DNA of 64,000 bases from Pleurodeles waltl. Taxonomy: Eukaryota; Chordata; Amphibia; Caudata; Salamandridae. Below are positions 10,730 to 21,780 of the stretch, in pieces. The notes below the pieces were generated by a model. That model made no database searches. It worked only from the letters and a program-made list of their open reading frames with translations, and was not told the origin of the DNA. Position numbers and translations under genes: made by a program. Numbering within the stretch: the stretch's first letter is position 1; each line of letters opens with the position of its first letter. Location of the stretch: assembly GCF_031143425.1 (NCBI RefSeq), contig NC_090437.1:1175742863-1175806862 (forward strand), given 5' to 3'.

Positions 10730-13430
10730 ACTTCTCACTTAGACCAAGCAAAGGGGTCGCTGTGGAACTTCCAACAGGGCCATGTCCAGACCTCCTGCAA
10801 CCTCAAGTCGAAGGCGCGTCAAAGGCTCAAAGGCAAGCCTGTCTGTGCCCATCCATGCGATACTGCGTCCAGCGCCATGGACCCTGGTTCCTGCACCATC
10901 CATCGATACAACGTCAGTGCCCTGCACACCCTCAATACCAGAGGCTCCACCTCCTTCCACTGCGCCTTGCCCAAGGTCACTCATGGCCCATTCTCCTACT
11001 GCAACTGCACCTTCACCTGTCCTCCTACACTAATCCCCCCCTCTGCTGGACCACCCGGATACCTCAGAATTATATTACTCAACTCCCACTCCCCCATCAA
11101 GCACACAATAGAAGCTTGGGACCTCCTCGACTCCATCACCCCTGACATCTTCACGGAGACCTGGATTACCACCTCCTCAGCACCGTACATCGTCACTGCC
11201 ATCCGCAATGGGTAAAAGATCATACATCAAGACTGCATCAACCGACCAGGTGGAGGTGTCGCCATTGTTCACAAAAACTCACTCCGCCGCATGACCAGCG
11301 TCGATGTCCAGACCCCCATCGCCGAACACCTGCACTTTCAAATCCAGACAGATCCAAACCCCATCCTCTATGGCACCCTCATCTACAGACCCCATGGACC
11401 CCGCTCACCCTTTAGCAAAGCCATGGCCGATTTCATGACCCCCAGGCCCTCACCTCAACAGTCTACATACTCCTCGGCGATCTCAACTTTCACCTTGACA
11501 ACCACTGCATCCTGAACACTTCAACCCTCATGGAAAACCTCGTCACCCTCGAGCTCAAGCAACTGGTCAACCTCCCCATGCACTCAGAAGGACATACCCT
11601 CAATTCCTTCTTCTCCGCCGGAAACCACATCTCCTTCTCACACACCTCCCAACTCCACTGGACCGACCACCACTGCGTCCATTTCTCCTTCACCAAGACA
11701 GTCGAAAGGCACCACACTCACCACCCTCTCCCAGGAACTGGACCAAGTTCAACTCGGCCCAGCTCTCTGTTGCTCCCCGCCACTCCCCACCACCAGACCC
11801 CATGGATGCCAACACCTTGGCCCACAACCTCCACCCATGGATCGCCGACTGTGCCAACACCCTAGCCCCCCTAAGGAAATCCGCTGGTAATCAACACCAC
11901 AACAGACCCAGCTGGTTCTAACCCCGTCCTCCAAGAATCCAAGAGGTCATGCAGATGACTCGAGACAAAAAGGGAGAAGCAGTAAGAGCTTAACAGACCA
12001 CAAAGCCTTCAAAGATGCCATCCCATCACACCACTGGCTCATCAGATCAGCTAGAAAATCAGCCATTCAGGAGCGAATCAACACTAACGAACACAACATC
12101 AAAGAACTATTCACCATAGTCATCCCACCCTCCCAAGACCTCTGCAACAGCATCGCCACCTTCTTCGATCGGAAAATTCAGGACATCTACAAAGGATTCG
12201 CAAGCAAATGGCTGCCCCCGCGCACTAGCACCACCACGGATTCAAACCACCAACCGATTGTGAACCACTGGACCCTCCTCATGCTAGAAGACACCCAGAA
12301 GCTCATGAATACCATCCTGTCTGCTGCACCCTCAGACCCATGCCCCCAAGACATGTTCAATCAAGCCGGTGCCGTCATTGCATCAGAACTATGCCGTATC
12401 AACCACTCCACTGAGATTATCATCTTCCTGGACGCCTGGAAACACGCAGAGATAAACCAAACCCCCTTCTGAGAAGCCCTCCGCAGACCCAAAAGAGTTG
12501 AGAAAATACAGATTAATCGCACTGCTCCCTTTTTCAGCCAAGGTAATCGAAAAAGTGATCAATGCACAGCTCACAGAGTTCATTTAGACCAACCACATCC
12601 TCGACCCCTCCACATCCGGATTCAGGAGCAACCACAGCACCAAAACCATATTCCCTGCAGCCACGAGTGACATCCACACCCTACTGGACCACGGCTAAAC
12701 AGCTGCCATCATCTCTGTCGCCTACGACACCGTCTCCCACAACACCTAGTGCACCACACTACATGACACCAGCATCTGCGATAAAGTACTAGAGTGGATC
12801 TGCTCCTTCCTCACCGGCTGAACCCAGAGAGTCAGGCTCCCACCTTCCACATCGAAGCTGATGGATACCAGATGCGGAGTTCCCCAGGGATCTTCCCTGA
12901 GCCTCACTCTCTTCAATGTCTAGATGACCCCGCTCGCCATATCATCAGACATCATGGGCTCAACATCGTCTCATACCCCAATGACACACAGCTCATTCTT
13001 TCTCTCACCAAAGAACCATCAACAGCCAACAAGAACTTTTACTACAGAATGAAGGTAGTCACCGACTGGATGAGAGACAGCTGCCTCAAGCTCAACTCGA
13101 ACAAGACAGAGATCCTAATCCTGGGCCCCACCACTACCTCCTGGGATGACTCCTGGTGGCCCACTGCCCTCAGATCTGCCCCATCTCCTTTTCACCACGC
13201 ATGCAACATCAGCGTCATTCTCGACTCATCACTGTCCATGGCCCGCCATGTCCACACTCTCTGCCTGCTCCAGAAGATCTTCAGGTGAATCCCCATTGAT
13301 GCAAGAAGAACAGTCACCCAGGCACTCGTCAGCAGTAAACCTGACTGTGGCAACACACTCTATGCCAGAATCAACCAAAAACTCATGCCACTCTCTTTTG
13401 CTCATCACTGTTTCTTGCAACATGGCATTG
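10730..13430 (+). pseudogene. CR1/L2-type LINE ORF2 (endonuclease and reverse transcriptase), degraded
   Basis: A non-LTR retrotransposon polyprotein spread over several frames with many stops. In order I see an endonuclease segment containing DIFTETWIT (about 11,142), then RPGGGVAIVHKNSL (about 11,240) and LIYRPHGP (about 11,380). The reverse transcriptase shows AYDTVSHNT (motif A, about 12,720), CGVPQGSSLS (about 12,871) and SYPNDTQLI (the YADD box changed to YPND, about 12,970). Downstream are WMRDSCLKLNSNKTEILILG (13,069-13,128) and VILDSSLSMARHVH (about 13,213). The wording of the RT C-terminus is typical of the CR1/L2 group. Loss of the catalytic Ala-Asp pair and multiple frameshifts show a long-dead copy; the 3-prime end fades out near 13,430. 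Confidence 0.75.
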
Positions 13431-14731
13431 TGCTACCCTCATCTCCTAGACTCTCTTGACCAGGTGTCTCACTGTGACGTGCACTTTACAGAAACTTCCC
13501 ATGTCACATCCTGTTCATAGGACTCAAATGCAGGCCTGTCAATAGGACATGTATTTTCTGATGGATCTATCATGGGTCCTGTCCCTCCTCTGGGACCTTC
13601 TTGATGCACCGCTGCATGACTGGAGGGTCATCTGTTTCCTTTTTTCTTGTCTTCACTAGAGGGCATAGTGCTTGCTTCTTGAAACTGCGCTGTCACGGCG
13701 CTTGCTCCTGCCTCCATTTAGGTTTTCTTGCCAGGGTCAGTCACTCAACGTGATGTGCTCAATGGTGGGCCAATGGTGGCCATCCGGCGCTGGGGGAGTG
13801 GCTGGCTGGTGCAGCCTCTGTCGTGTGACCTTTCTTCTTGTCCTTTGGGGCTCTCTCTCTCCCAGGCTCCTGCATGTGCTGCCAGGTTCCCTGGGGTGGC
13901 CCTCTGCGCACCTCTGACTTCACGCTCTTGGCCCTTCTTCATGGGCGTCCTCTGCTGGTGCTTTGCATGCCCGTTCTCCTGGCTTGCAGTGGTGGTAGTT
14001 CACCACTGGGGCTCTTTCTCTTTTTGGGAAACTCTTCTTCTTGTCGTGGGACTCTACTCTCAGGCCAACGCTCTCTCAGCCTTCCCAAGTGACACAGGAC
14101 TCAGAAAGTACTTACAGGCTGATGAGCAGGGCCTTGCATGGTTGACCACTGACTTCTGCTGCTCTGCTTCTTTTCGTTGTTGCAGGTGCTGCCTTTGGTT
14201 TCAATCAGTTTGCTTTACTGTCCTCCTGGCAGCTTTCTTTGTGGGGGGCAGCATTGGGATACTGATGGGGGTCGACAGTCTCTCCATACAGGGATTCACG
14301 ATCTCTCTCCTTTTTAAACAAATTGCAGCGAATAGCGGCTGTGTGGCACCCTTAGACTGTTCCTGTCATGCAGGGCCTCTTCACCTGCAGCTCGCAGCAG
14401 TCTCTACAGGCCACACTGCAGCTCTGCCATCATTGCTGCCTGGTCTCTGGTGCCAGGGATGAGGCGCAACATGTGACCGCTAGGTGTTTCTCTGGTCACT
14501 GAAGGAGCCTCACCAGATTTTTTGTGGCCATAAGCTTCATTGCTCCCTCAGGTGCTGCAGAGGAAGGCGTACAGCAGTCAATACATCAGGGTGGCCTCGA
14601 GTTGCCATGCTACCCTCCCAACTGATGTGCAAGTTTTATCTCCCTTGCTAGAGGTTTGCTGTTTGCCGAAGTGCCTCTTAGCAGGCCGCTGCACATTTTT
14701 ATGCACTGCATGGTGCCCAAAAGGTGCATGG
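13431..14731. other. Unassigned DNA, target of the Gypsy insertion
   Basis: Cys/Leu-rich open frames run through this stretch (for example 13,728-14,462, plus strand), but they show no recognisable domain, and two frames stay open over the same bases. That points to GC/CT-rich composition rather than a gene. The sequence resumes beyond the Gypsy element at 20,055. Confidence 0.5.
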
Positions 14732-14920
14732 TGTAGAGAGCCACCCGGCCTCTTCTATACTTTGTAGCTGGTTCCGCGTATCCGGACGGAAGGTGGAACC
14801 GAGGTAGTTTAATAAATAAGGAACTGCGCTGATGCAGTTTCCCTGCAGACGGAGTACAGTGTGCATGCGTCTTATTTATCCTCCGGGCCGGGCCGGGCCT
14901 GGCCCACTAGCAAACTTACA
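14732..14920 (+). repeat. Gypsy 5-prime LTR
   Basis: 189 bp, starting TGTAGAGAGCC and ending AACTTACA, with a polyadenylation-type AATAAA at 14,811. It matches the 3-prime LTR along its whole length, apart from scattered transitions and a 5-bp duplication in its GGGCC-rich tail. A candidate primer-binding region TGGCGACGAG starts two bases after the LTR end; the primer tRNA could not be assigned. Confidence 0.93.
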
Positions 14921-15515
14921 GTGGCGACGAGCGGGCCAGCTGACACCCCGCGTCGTCTCCAGAAGAGGAGAAGAAACGATCTGGAGCTCCACGCCCAGCG
15001 GCGCTGGTAGCGTCGGACCTCCAGCAGGCAAGTGACACGGGGCGCTCTAAGTTGTGAGGCGTGCCCCGCCTCCTTGCCGCGAGGGACATTTGGCGTCCCG
15101 TACTCTGTTGAGTGACTGTGCTGTCGCCCGGAAGGCACGCACTGCACAAAGAAGCTGCGAGGCAGCTAAAAGAAAAAAAAAATCAACGTGTTCAGAAACG
15201 GGACTGGAGGCAGCGCCCCGGCAGCCCAGTAACACCACGTGGGGCGTGTGCTATCCAGGGCACACGCACCCCCACCTTCAGGTCGCTTGGGCTGTGCTCC
15301 CCAGAGAGGGGAACACAGCATAAGAGCCAGAGGGGCAGGAGCGCCCCCCCCCACCAAAAAAAACAAAAAACGGGCAAAGCTACAGAAAACGAAACAGTAC
15401 AGTGGGGAGGAAGCCTTAGAGAGAAGAAAAAAAAAAACCTGTAAATAAATAAATAAATAAATAGTTGGAAAACAAACATATAAAGGAGTAGGGGCACAAG
15501 AAACCAAAGCACACC

Positions 15516-16157
15516 ATGAGTGCCCCACCGCAGGAGAACCCCCAGGCGCCTGTGCAAGCGAGCCCCAGTGCCCACCCGTCAGTAACCGCACTGCCACCAT
15601 TTAGCCAACTGATTGACCCAGCCACTGCTTCGCCAAGATGGCGCCTATGGCTGAACCGACTGGAGAATTACTTCTGCGCCACGAGAGAGACAGACGGGGC
15701 CGTGCGCAGGTCTCTCATGCTGTTAATGGGAGGGGATGAGCTGCAAGAACTGTTTGATGCGCTCCCCAACACAGGTGATAAGTCGGACTTTAATGAGGCG
15801 GTCGAAGCTCTCAATAAACACTTTGACCCACAACTAAATTCAGACTTTGAGCGTTTTAAACTTCGGCAGGCTCACCAAACTGATGTTGAATCAATGGACA
15901 TGTTCTATGCCCGATTAAGAAAACTAGCAAGCTCATGCGTAGGCCTGGATCAACAAGAGGAGATCAGGGTGCAGATTATTCAAGGATGTCGGTCAAATGC
16001 ACTAAGGAAACTCATCCTACGCCAGCAGGGTATGCCCCTTGATGACATTCTGGTGCTAGCGCGTTCACATGAGTTATCAGCAGTGAGAGCAGACGCCATG
16101 GCGGCAGTAAGGGGGCAGTCCCTGGCAGCTGCGTCAACTGCACCCCCGTCCCGGTGA
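15516..16157 (+). pseudogene. gag: Gypsy gag (capsid part)
   Basis: 213-residue frame from an ATG at 15,516. A Pro-rich start is followed by an all-helical retrotransposon gag core, with anchors WLNRLENYF near residue 45, LMLLMGGDELQELFDALP near 68-85, and FYARLRKLASSC near 130-141. This is the shell-forming protein of the retrotransposon particle. The frame ends early at 16,155 because a one-base shift in a C-run near 16,145 throws off the reading frame. The zinc-knuckle region continues in another frame and is further cut by a TGA at 16,241-16,243, just before a CDKCGKDNHFARVC knuckle (CX2CX4HX4C) at about 16,290-16,331. Not functional as it stands. Confidence 0.85.
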
Positions 16158-16270
16158 AGGAAGAGCAAGTGGAGGCCATCCAAACGCGTCAACCGTCAGG
16201 ACGAAAGGTAAACTTTGGCGGACGAAATGCTCGCACCTGCTGAAGCTGTGGGTATGACCACAAACCACCC

Positions 16271-16696
16271 ATGGTGTGCCCCGCCAAAGGAAAACAATGT
16301 GACAAGTGTGGCAAGGATAACCATTTTGCGAGAGTATGCAGGTCTGGAGAAAACTGGCCAGGGAACCGGAGAGGAGGAGACACCAAGGTCAGAAGTGTGA
16401 CCACCGAAGCTAATAATTCTAGCGAGATGATGTCTCAGAAAAAACCCATCTTCGAAGAGGATGAAGACAAAGACATCTTTGTCATGTCGTTCACTGGTGA
16501 GAGGCAACTGAAAAGGCGACCTTCACCCATGAGCAAGGTCCACATCAATGGCAAGCCAGCGACAGTGCTTATAGACACAGGCGCATCAGTGAATGTCATG
16601 GATGAGACTCTCTTCAGGCAGCTAACCCCGCACCAGTGCTCTCCCCAACCACCACCAAAATCTACAATTATGGCGGCAGAGGACCGCTCCCTCTGA
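16271..16696 (+). pseudogene. Gypsy nucleocapsid knuckle and protease region
   Basis: Frame containing the CX2CX4HX4C zinc knuckle at its start and an aspartic protease with VLIDTGASVNVMD at about 16,567-16,605, whose DTG is the catalytic triplet. In the intact family this part links gag to pol and processes the polyprotein. A one-base shift near 16,632 separates it from the downstream RT frame, which overlaps it from 16,636. Confidence 0.8.
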
Positions 16697-17541
16697 AGGG
16701 CACGGTGGAGGTGTCAGTATCCAGCGAACAAGCGGTGGCACTGTCAAGGTTCCACGTGGTAGCTGGAGACCGAGGTACGCTGTTGGGGTGCCACACCGCG
16801 GAGGAGCTTGAACTAGTATTTTTCGCGCGACAAATATATGACTCTCACGCTGAACGGTTAGTTAACGAGTTTCCGCAGCTCTTCGAAGGCCTAGGGCGAC
16901 TCAAAGGCAAAAGTGTTAAGCTACATATAGATCACAGCGTGACACCTGTTGCTCTCAGGCATAGACGAGTTCCGTTTCACCTACGACCCGCCGTGGAAAA
17001 GGAACTACAACTACTCGAAGATCAAGGAGTGATCGAGAAGGTAGAAGGGCCCACACCGTGGGTGTCGCCGTTGGTAATAGCGCCGAAACCTAAGCAACCT
17101 GGTGCTATCCGTCTATGTGTCGACATGCGCTTACCCAACAAGGCGATCAAAAGGGAGCGGCACATAACACCTACAATGGACGACATCATAGCAGATCTGA
17201 ATGGTGCACAGTGTTTCTCGAAGCTAGACCTCAATGCTGGGTATCACCAGCTGGAACTGGAGCCTGACAGTAGAAATATCACCACCTTTTCAACACATGT
17301 GGGACTCAGGCGATACAAAAGACTAAGCTTTGGGGTATCCTCGGCCGCCGAAGTCTTTCAAAACATGATAAGGGAGACGCTCTCAGGACTGCAAGGGGTA
17401 ATCAACTTGAGCGATGACATCCTCATATACTCCAAAACCAGAGAAGAACATCATCAACACCTAAGAGCTACACTGCAAAGGTTATCAGAGGCAGGTTTAA
17501 CACTCATAAAAAGAAATGTGCGTTCTATCAGACATCAGTAG
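16636..17541 (+). pseudogene. pol: Gypsy reverse transcriptase
   Basis: Reverse transcriptase fingers and palm in one frame: PWVSPLVIAPKP (about 17,056-17,090), LCVDMRLPNKAI (about 17,113), FSKLDLNAGYHQ (motif A, about 17,215-17,250), LSFGVSSAAEVFQ (about 17,324-17,362) and NLSDDILIY (catalytic SDD box at about 17,404-17,430). It copies element RNA into DNA in the particle. The frame is lost at about 17,508 in an A-rich run; the connection and RNase H domains continue in another frame from about 17,512. The metal-binding aspartates are still present. Confidence 0.88.
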
Positions 17542-18191
17542 AGTTTTTTGGCTATGTCTTTTCAAAGAACGGTCTGCAAGTTGACCCTCATAAAGCGGAT
17601 GCTATCCGTCAGGCACCGATTCCGAGGAACACCACAGAAGTAAGAAGCTTCCTGGGCATGGCAACATATTGTGGTAGGTTCATTCCGCAGCTTGCGACCA
17701 TGGCTGAACCCCTCAGACAACTCACAAAGACTGGACATCGGTGGGAATGGAGTCCAATGGCGGACAAAGCGTTTGCTGACATCAAGACAGCGCTACTCGA
17801 CAAGTCAACGATGGCATACTTCAACCCTCACCGGCGAACCGAGGTCATGGTAGATGCTATTCCAGTAGGGCTAGGTGCTGTTCTTCTGCAAGAGCAAAAC
17901 CCACAGGAGTGGGTTCCAGTTGCATATGCCAGTAGAGCTCTGTCGTCAGTAGAAACACGCTATGCCCAAATAGAACGGGAGGCCCTGGCGATCCCGTGGG
18001 CTTGTAAACATTTCCATTTATACCTGTATGGCCAAGAGTTCCGGGTAGTGACTGATCACAAGCCTTTGGCCGCATTGTTTGCTGGCTGTCCTCGTCTGGC
18101 GCCTCCACGGATAGAACGGTGGACTGTTCTATTGCAACCCTACCGATTTACAGTTGTCTATCGGCCAGGAGTGAATAACCCTGCAGATTAA
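17542..18191 (+). pseudogene. pol: Gypsy RT connection and RNase H region
   Basis: Continuation of pol after the frameshift. It includes VRSFLGMATYCGRFIP (about 17,641-17,688), then RNase H with VDAIPVGLGAVLLQ (about 17,852-17,890), YASRALSSVETRYAQIEREALA (about 17,926-17,990) and VVTDHKPLAALF (about 18,046-18,080). RNase H removes the RNA strand during cDNA synthesis. A TAA at 18,189 lies in the otherwise well-conserved PAD-LSRHP linker before the integrase. The downstream frame is the same, so this is a simple nonsense change. Confidence 0.85.
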
Positions 18192-19331
18192 TTGTCTCGT
18201 CACCCGTCACTGGTCACATCCGATGACTCTCAGGAGAATGATGAGGAGAGTACAGAGATATTTGTCAACATGGTGGTGCAATCGGCGTGTCCTAAGGCCT
18301 TGAGTGTAGGGGACATTGTAGACGCCTCCAAAGTGGACGCAACCCTCAACCAGGTTAAAGAAGCGCTCCAACACGAAGAATGGAAGTTGTTCCTGGAAAG
18401 AACCAAAGCAGCCAATCAGGAGTACAAAGCAGCCATGCAAGGAATGTGGAGGGTGCGAGATGAATTGTCCAAGGATGGACAAGGACTGGTCCTGAGAGGA
18501 AGGAGAATCGTGCTGCCCCAGAGTCTGTGGGCCAAAGTAGTGGAGCTAGCACACCAAGGCCATCAAGGCGCTGCAAAGGCTAAAGCAAGATTGCGGGCCA
18601 AGGTATGGTTCCCCGGCATGGACAGCCAGGTGGATGAACTGGTGGGAAAGTGCCATTCCTGTATCATCACCTCCAGGGACCCACCCTGTTGCCCCATGGT
18701 CACTGAGCCGGCGAGTGTGAAGCCATGGACAAAAGTCAGCATGGACTTTGGGAGCTTCCCCGATGGGCGGCTGACAATCGTCATTATTGACTCGTGCACC
18801 AAGTTCCCTGTCGTCGACGTTGTGTCCTCCACAGCGTTTGAGAATGTGAGGCCGGTACTTCAGAAAACATTTGCCATGTTTGGCCTCCCCGACGAAGTCA
18901 GGACAGATAACGGCCCGCCTTTCCACGGACAGGAATTTCGGTCTTACCTTGAGGGTTTGGCCATACGTCATCGTAAGGTTATGCCCTACTGGCTGCAAGC
19001 AAATGGCGATGTGGAAAGGTTTATGCGAACTTTAAACCGAGCTCTCAGAATAGGCGTCGAACAAAGAGAAGACAGTGAGAAATATCTATACGAATTTTTG
19101 AGTGCTTATCGCCAGACCCCCCACAGTACTACAGGGTGTGCCCCGGCCACACTGATGTTCAAGGTCCCTCCCAGGGATTGCATTCCGTCTGGTCCCCAGT
19201 GGGTCGCACCCGAGCTCGATGTTGAAGCCACGCAACAACGTAGGGAGCGTACTAATCGCAAAGCCACCGAGCGAAGGCGAAGTAAATATCGAGGGTTTCA
19301 AAAGGGAGACCAAGTGGTGGTAAGGAATTGA
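18192..19331 (+). pseudogene. pol: Gypsy integrase
   Basis: Integrase with an HHCC zinc-binding N-terminus (HQGHQG near 18,551-18,570, CHSC at about 18,652-18,663) and a DDE core. Catalytic positions are Asp in SMDFGS (about 18,739), Asp in RTDNGPPF (about 18,900) and Glu in NGDVERFMR (about 19,003-19,030). It inserts the cDNA with a short target duplication. A stop at 19,329 cuts the C-terminal tail, whose remaining sequence runs to about 19,590 in the same frame. No chromodomain was recognised. Confidence 0.85.
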
Positions 19332-19870
19332 CGGCCAGGAGGAAAATTCCAGACTCCGTTTGAGCCCGAACCCTTGCAAGTTGTAAGTGTACGGGGTGCC
19401 ATGGTGACCGCAGCGCGAGGCAGTAAGAGGGTCACCAGAAATGTATCGTACTTTAGGAGTGCCGGAACTCCCATTATAAATCAGGAAGAAGAGGTCAATG
19501 ACTCCACGTTGGAGTCTGTGGCTGAGGAGGCCAGGAATTCGGGACGCTCCGGTGGCGACGCCAAGTGCCCGACATCATCCAGGTGAAGACGGCATTGGGG
19601 AGGGATCCCCAAGTAGGGGCGGACGTTATAGTCTACGCCCCAATCCTGTCCCTAACAGTCGGCTCCGAGACTTTGTATGTTCACTGAGTCCATAGGGATC
19701 CGTGTGTGTGTTACTGGCTGCCTTGTAATCAGAAGAGTTTCGTTCTCAGATGCGGCATGCACCCTATTAGGTGTTTTTGACATTTTGTGTGTAGTCACAT
19801 GTATACATTTGTGTTTTCGTTTGTTTTGGGTTATTTCCCCTTTTCTGTGTGAAGTAAAACATGGGAGGGA

Positions 19871-20054
19871 TGTAGAGAGCCACCCGGCCTCTTCTATACT
19901 TTGTAGCTGGTTTCACGTATCCGGACGGAACGCAGAACCAAGGTAGTTTAATAAATAAGGGACTGCACTGACGCAGTTTCCCTGCAGACGGAGTACAGTG
20001 TGCACGCGTCTTCTTTATCCTCCAGGCCGGGCGTGGCCCACTAGCAAACTTACA
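19871..20054 (+). repeat. Gypsy 3-prime LTR
   Basis: 184 bp, TGTAGAGAGCC...AACTTACA, the partner of 14,732-14,920. It is immediately preceded by the polypurine tract GGGAGGGA and followed by TATGG, the right copy of the target duplication (left CATGG). Confidence 0.93.
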
Positions 20055-21120
20055 TATGGCAGCCGCTGTGCAATGCTTTAAGAATGCTGGTCTCCTTTAT
20101 GTGCCCATGCTGCCAAACCTATCGTGTGATGGCAGGGGGATCAGCACTCCCCAAAGAGAAAGCTCGGGCCGATCTATGCTTTTCTTGGCTGCGGGTCAAG
20201 GATCTACCACTAGGTGGCACTGCAGTCCTACTCCTGCTAGCAGTCTCTCTTCAGGCAGCGGCAGTTACCTGGCTACTAGAGGCCTCACCAGACATTGGAG
20301 ATGTCCTGCTGAAGGGGAACCCTCACCTCAAGATGCAATTGGTGGCTGCATCAGGCTCCTATCCCCTCCTGGGTACTTCGGCCGCCTTAGTGATGGCACA
20401 GTTTGCCTTTTGGGAGGGCGCTTCTCCGTCCCTTCCTTGCTGGGATCAAACGGAGGCAATCGGGGCAGCAGGTGAGCTCCACAGCAGTTAGGGGCGGTTT
20501 CAGGTCTGGTGGGGGGGGGGGGGTGGTTACATTCTATGTGCTGTGCCGGGTGCCACAAACGTTGAGGGTGCCTGGTGACCACTGGAGCCCTCCACCCCCT
20601 TGCACTGATCAATTTGCTACCCAGTCTCACACAGCCCAAACTCACTTCTCTTGGTCCGCCACTGCCCCACTGGGTCGTGGCAGCAGGACCTTGGGCAAAT
20701 TGTCCTCTTCTCCTTGACTCTCGGGTCAAAAGCAGTCAGTGCATCCGCAATGGCTCACAGCCGGTGGGCTGCCACAGGGGCATTAATATGTGGAAAGCAG
20801 GTGCGGGGGCACTTGGAGCATTTTCCCTCAAGGAGCGACAGAGCTTCAGCTGGCTCACATGTGGGGCAGATCCACTCATCGCCATTGTGGTGGCCTGGGC
20901 TCTGATGCTGTAACAAATGACTACACAGACACGTAGACACACTGTCAAGAACTGGCCCAGGACACGTGCTCCCAGACCCTTTTCTTAGAGTCACCTGACC
21001 GGTGACACCTGTGAAAGATGGGTGTGGGGTGAGTGTGTAAGCCACCCTTCAAGGAGAGGCTGGTGAAAACACATTACTACAGAAACACTAGACCGTGACC
21101 AGCCGGTCACTATAGCCAGT
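20055..21120. other. Unassigned DNA beyond the Gypsy element
   Basis: Overlapping Pro/Ser/Leu-rich frames on both strands, none with a recognised domain. A pure G run of about 14 lies near 20,508. This is probably the continuation of the 13,431-14,731 target sequence. Confidence 0.45.
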
Positions 21121-21129
21121 AAAACTATC

Positions 21130-21780
21130 ATCTGCTCGTCTTCCTATTTCATTTGCTAAGAATCTAGGGGTTATCTTTGACTCTAATCTCTTACTCTTGT
21201 GTTTCACATTTCTAAGCTTAATTCCTGTTTTGTTCCACCAGAAAATGTTAGGAAAACCTCTTCCTTTAGAATATCACAAACCATTCATTATTCATCAGCT
21301 TACCCATATATCTTTGTAGTCATCTTCAGATGGTATATAAGAAAGCAGCTCGCCTCATTCATGACATTGGAAATTCTATTCCATTTCACATTTATTTTCT
21401 AACTTGGGAAAAACTCTTGCATTTTTAGACACTATGCATGTGTCATAATGGCACTGACTAATCTGACCAAATGTTCAAGCAAAACCTCTTATTGCTATGG
21501 TCACGAAATGTGTCCTTGCTTTCCAGTCTGTTACTGCTGAAGCATGGAATACCCTACCTCCTTTTTCTGTGAGTTGCTACATCACATAATAGTTTTGGTA
21601 AATTTAATAAAACTCACTGTTACATCTAGTAGTATCTGTTTCCCTCTGCTTCGATCTAATTGTGTTTGTAGCTCTATCTCCTGGACTTCCATTATTGGGT
21701 AACAATGTGCTCTACAAAAATGCAATTAATTCATTCCTTTATCCATGTCACTTTCACTTATTAATGTCATCTAATCAATT
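21130..21780 (+). pseudogene. L2/CR1-like LINE 3-prime remnant
   Basis: Translation in shifting frames gives FAKNLGVIFDSNL (about 21,152-21,190), QMVYKKAARLIHDIG (about 21,330-21,375) and ECVLAFQSVTAEAWNTLPP-like words (about 21,505-21,560). These are the usual C-terminal phrases of L2/CR1 reverse transcriptases (LGVIFDS, NKAARLI, AWNSLP). The tail near 21,700 (GTGCTCTACAAAAATGC) resembles the short 3-prime UTR of that group. Heavily mutated and 5-prime truncated. Confidence 0.6.

Larger units (their letters stand above)
14732..20054 (+). mobile_element. Gypsy/Metaviridae LTR retrotransposon, full-length but broken
   Basis: Two short direct LTRs, 14,732-14,920 and 19,871-20,054, both TGTAGAGAGCC...AACTTACA, bracket a gag, protease, RT, RNase H, integrase order typical of Gypsy elements. 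No envelope-like frame is present. The flanks read CATGG on the left and TATGG on the right, a 5-bp target duplication with one mismatch. The LTRs differ by about a dozen substitutions and a 5-bp indel. At least six lesions break the coding region: frameshifts near 16,145, 16,632 and 17,508, and stops at 16,241, 18,189 and 19,329. A purine-rich tract (GGGAGGGA, 19,863-19,870) precedes the 3-prime LTR. Confidence 0.93.

Noticed and set aside
13728..14462. 244-residue plus-strand frame
   Set aside because: No recognisable domain, other frames are open across the same bases, and it overlaps no element boundary. Kept only as unassigned DNA.
15166..15625. Minus-strand hydrophobic frames in the Gypsy leader
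   Set aside because: Antisense to the untranslated leader between the LTR and gag. They owe their length to A-rich and GC-rich runs and show no domain.
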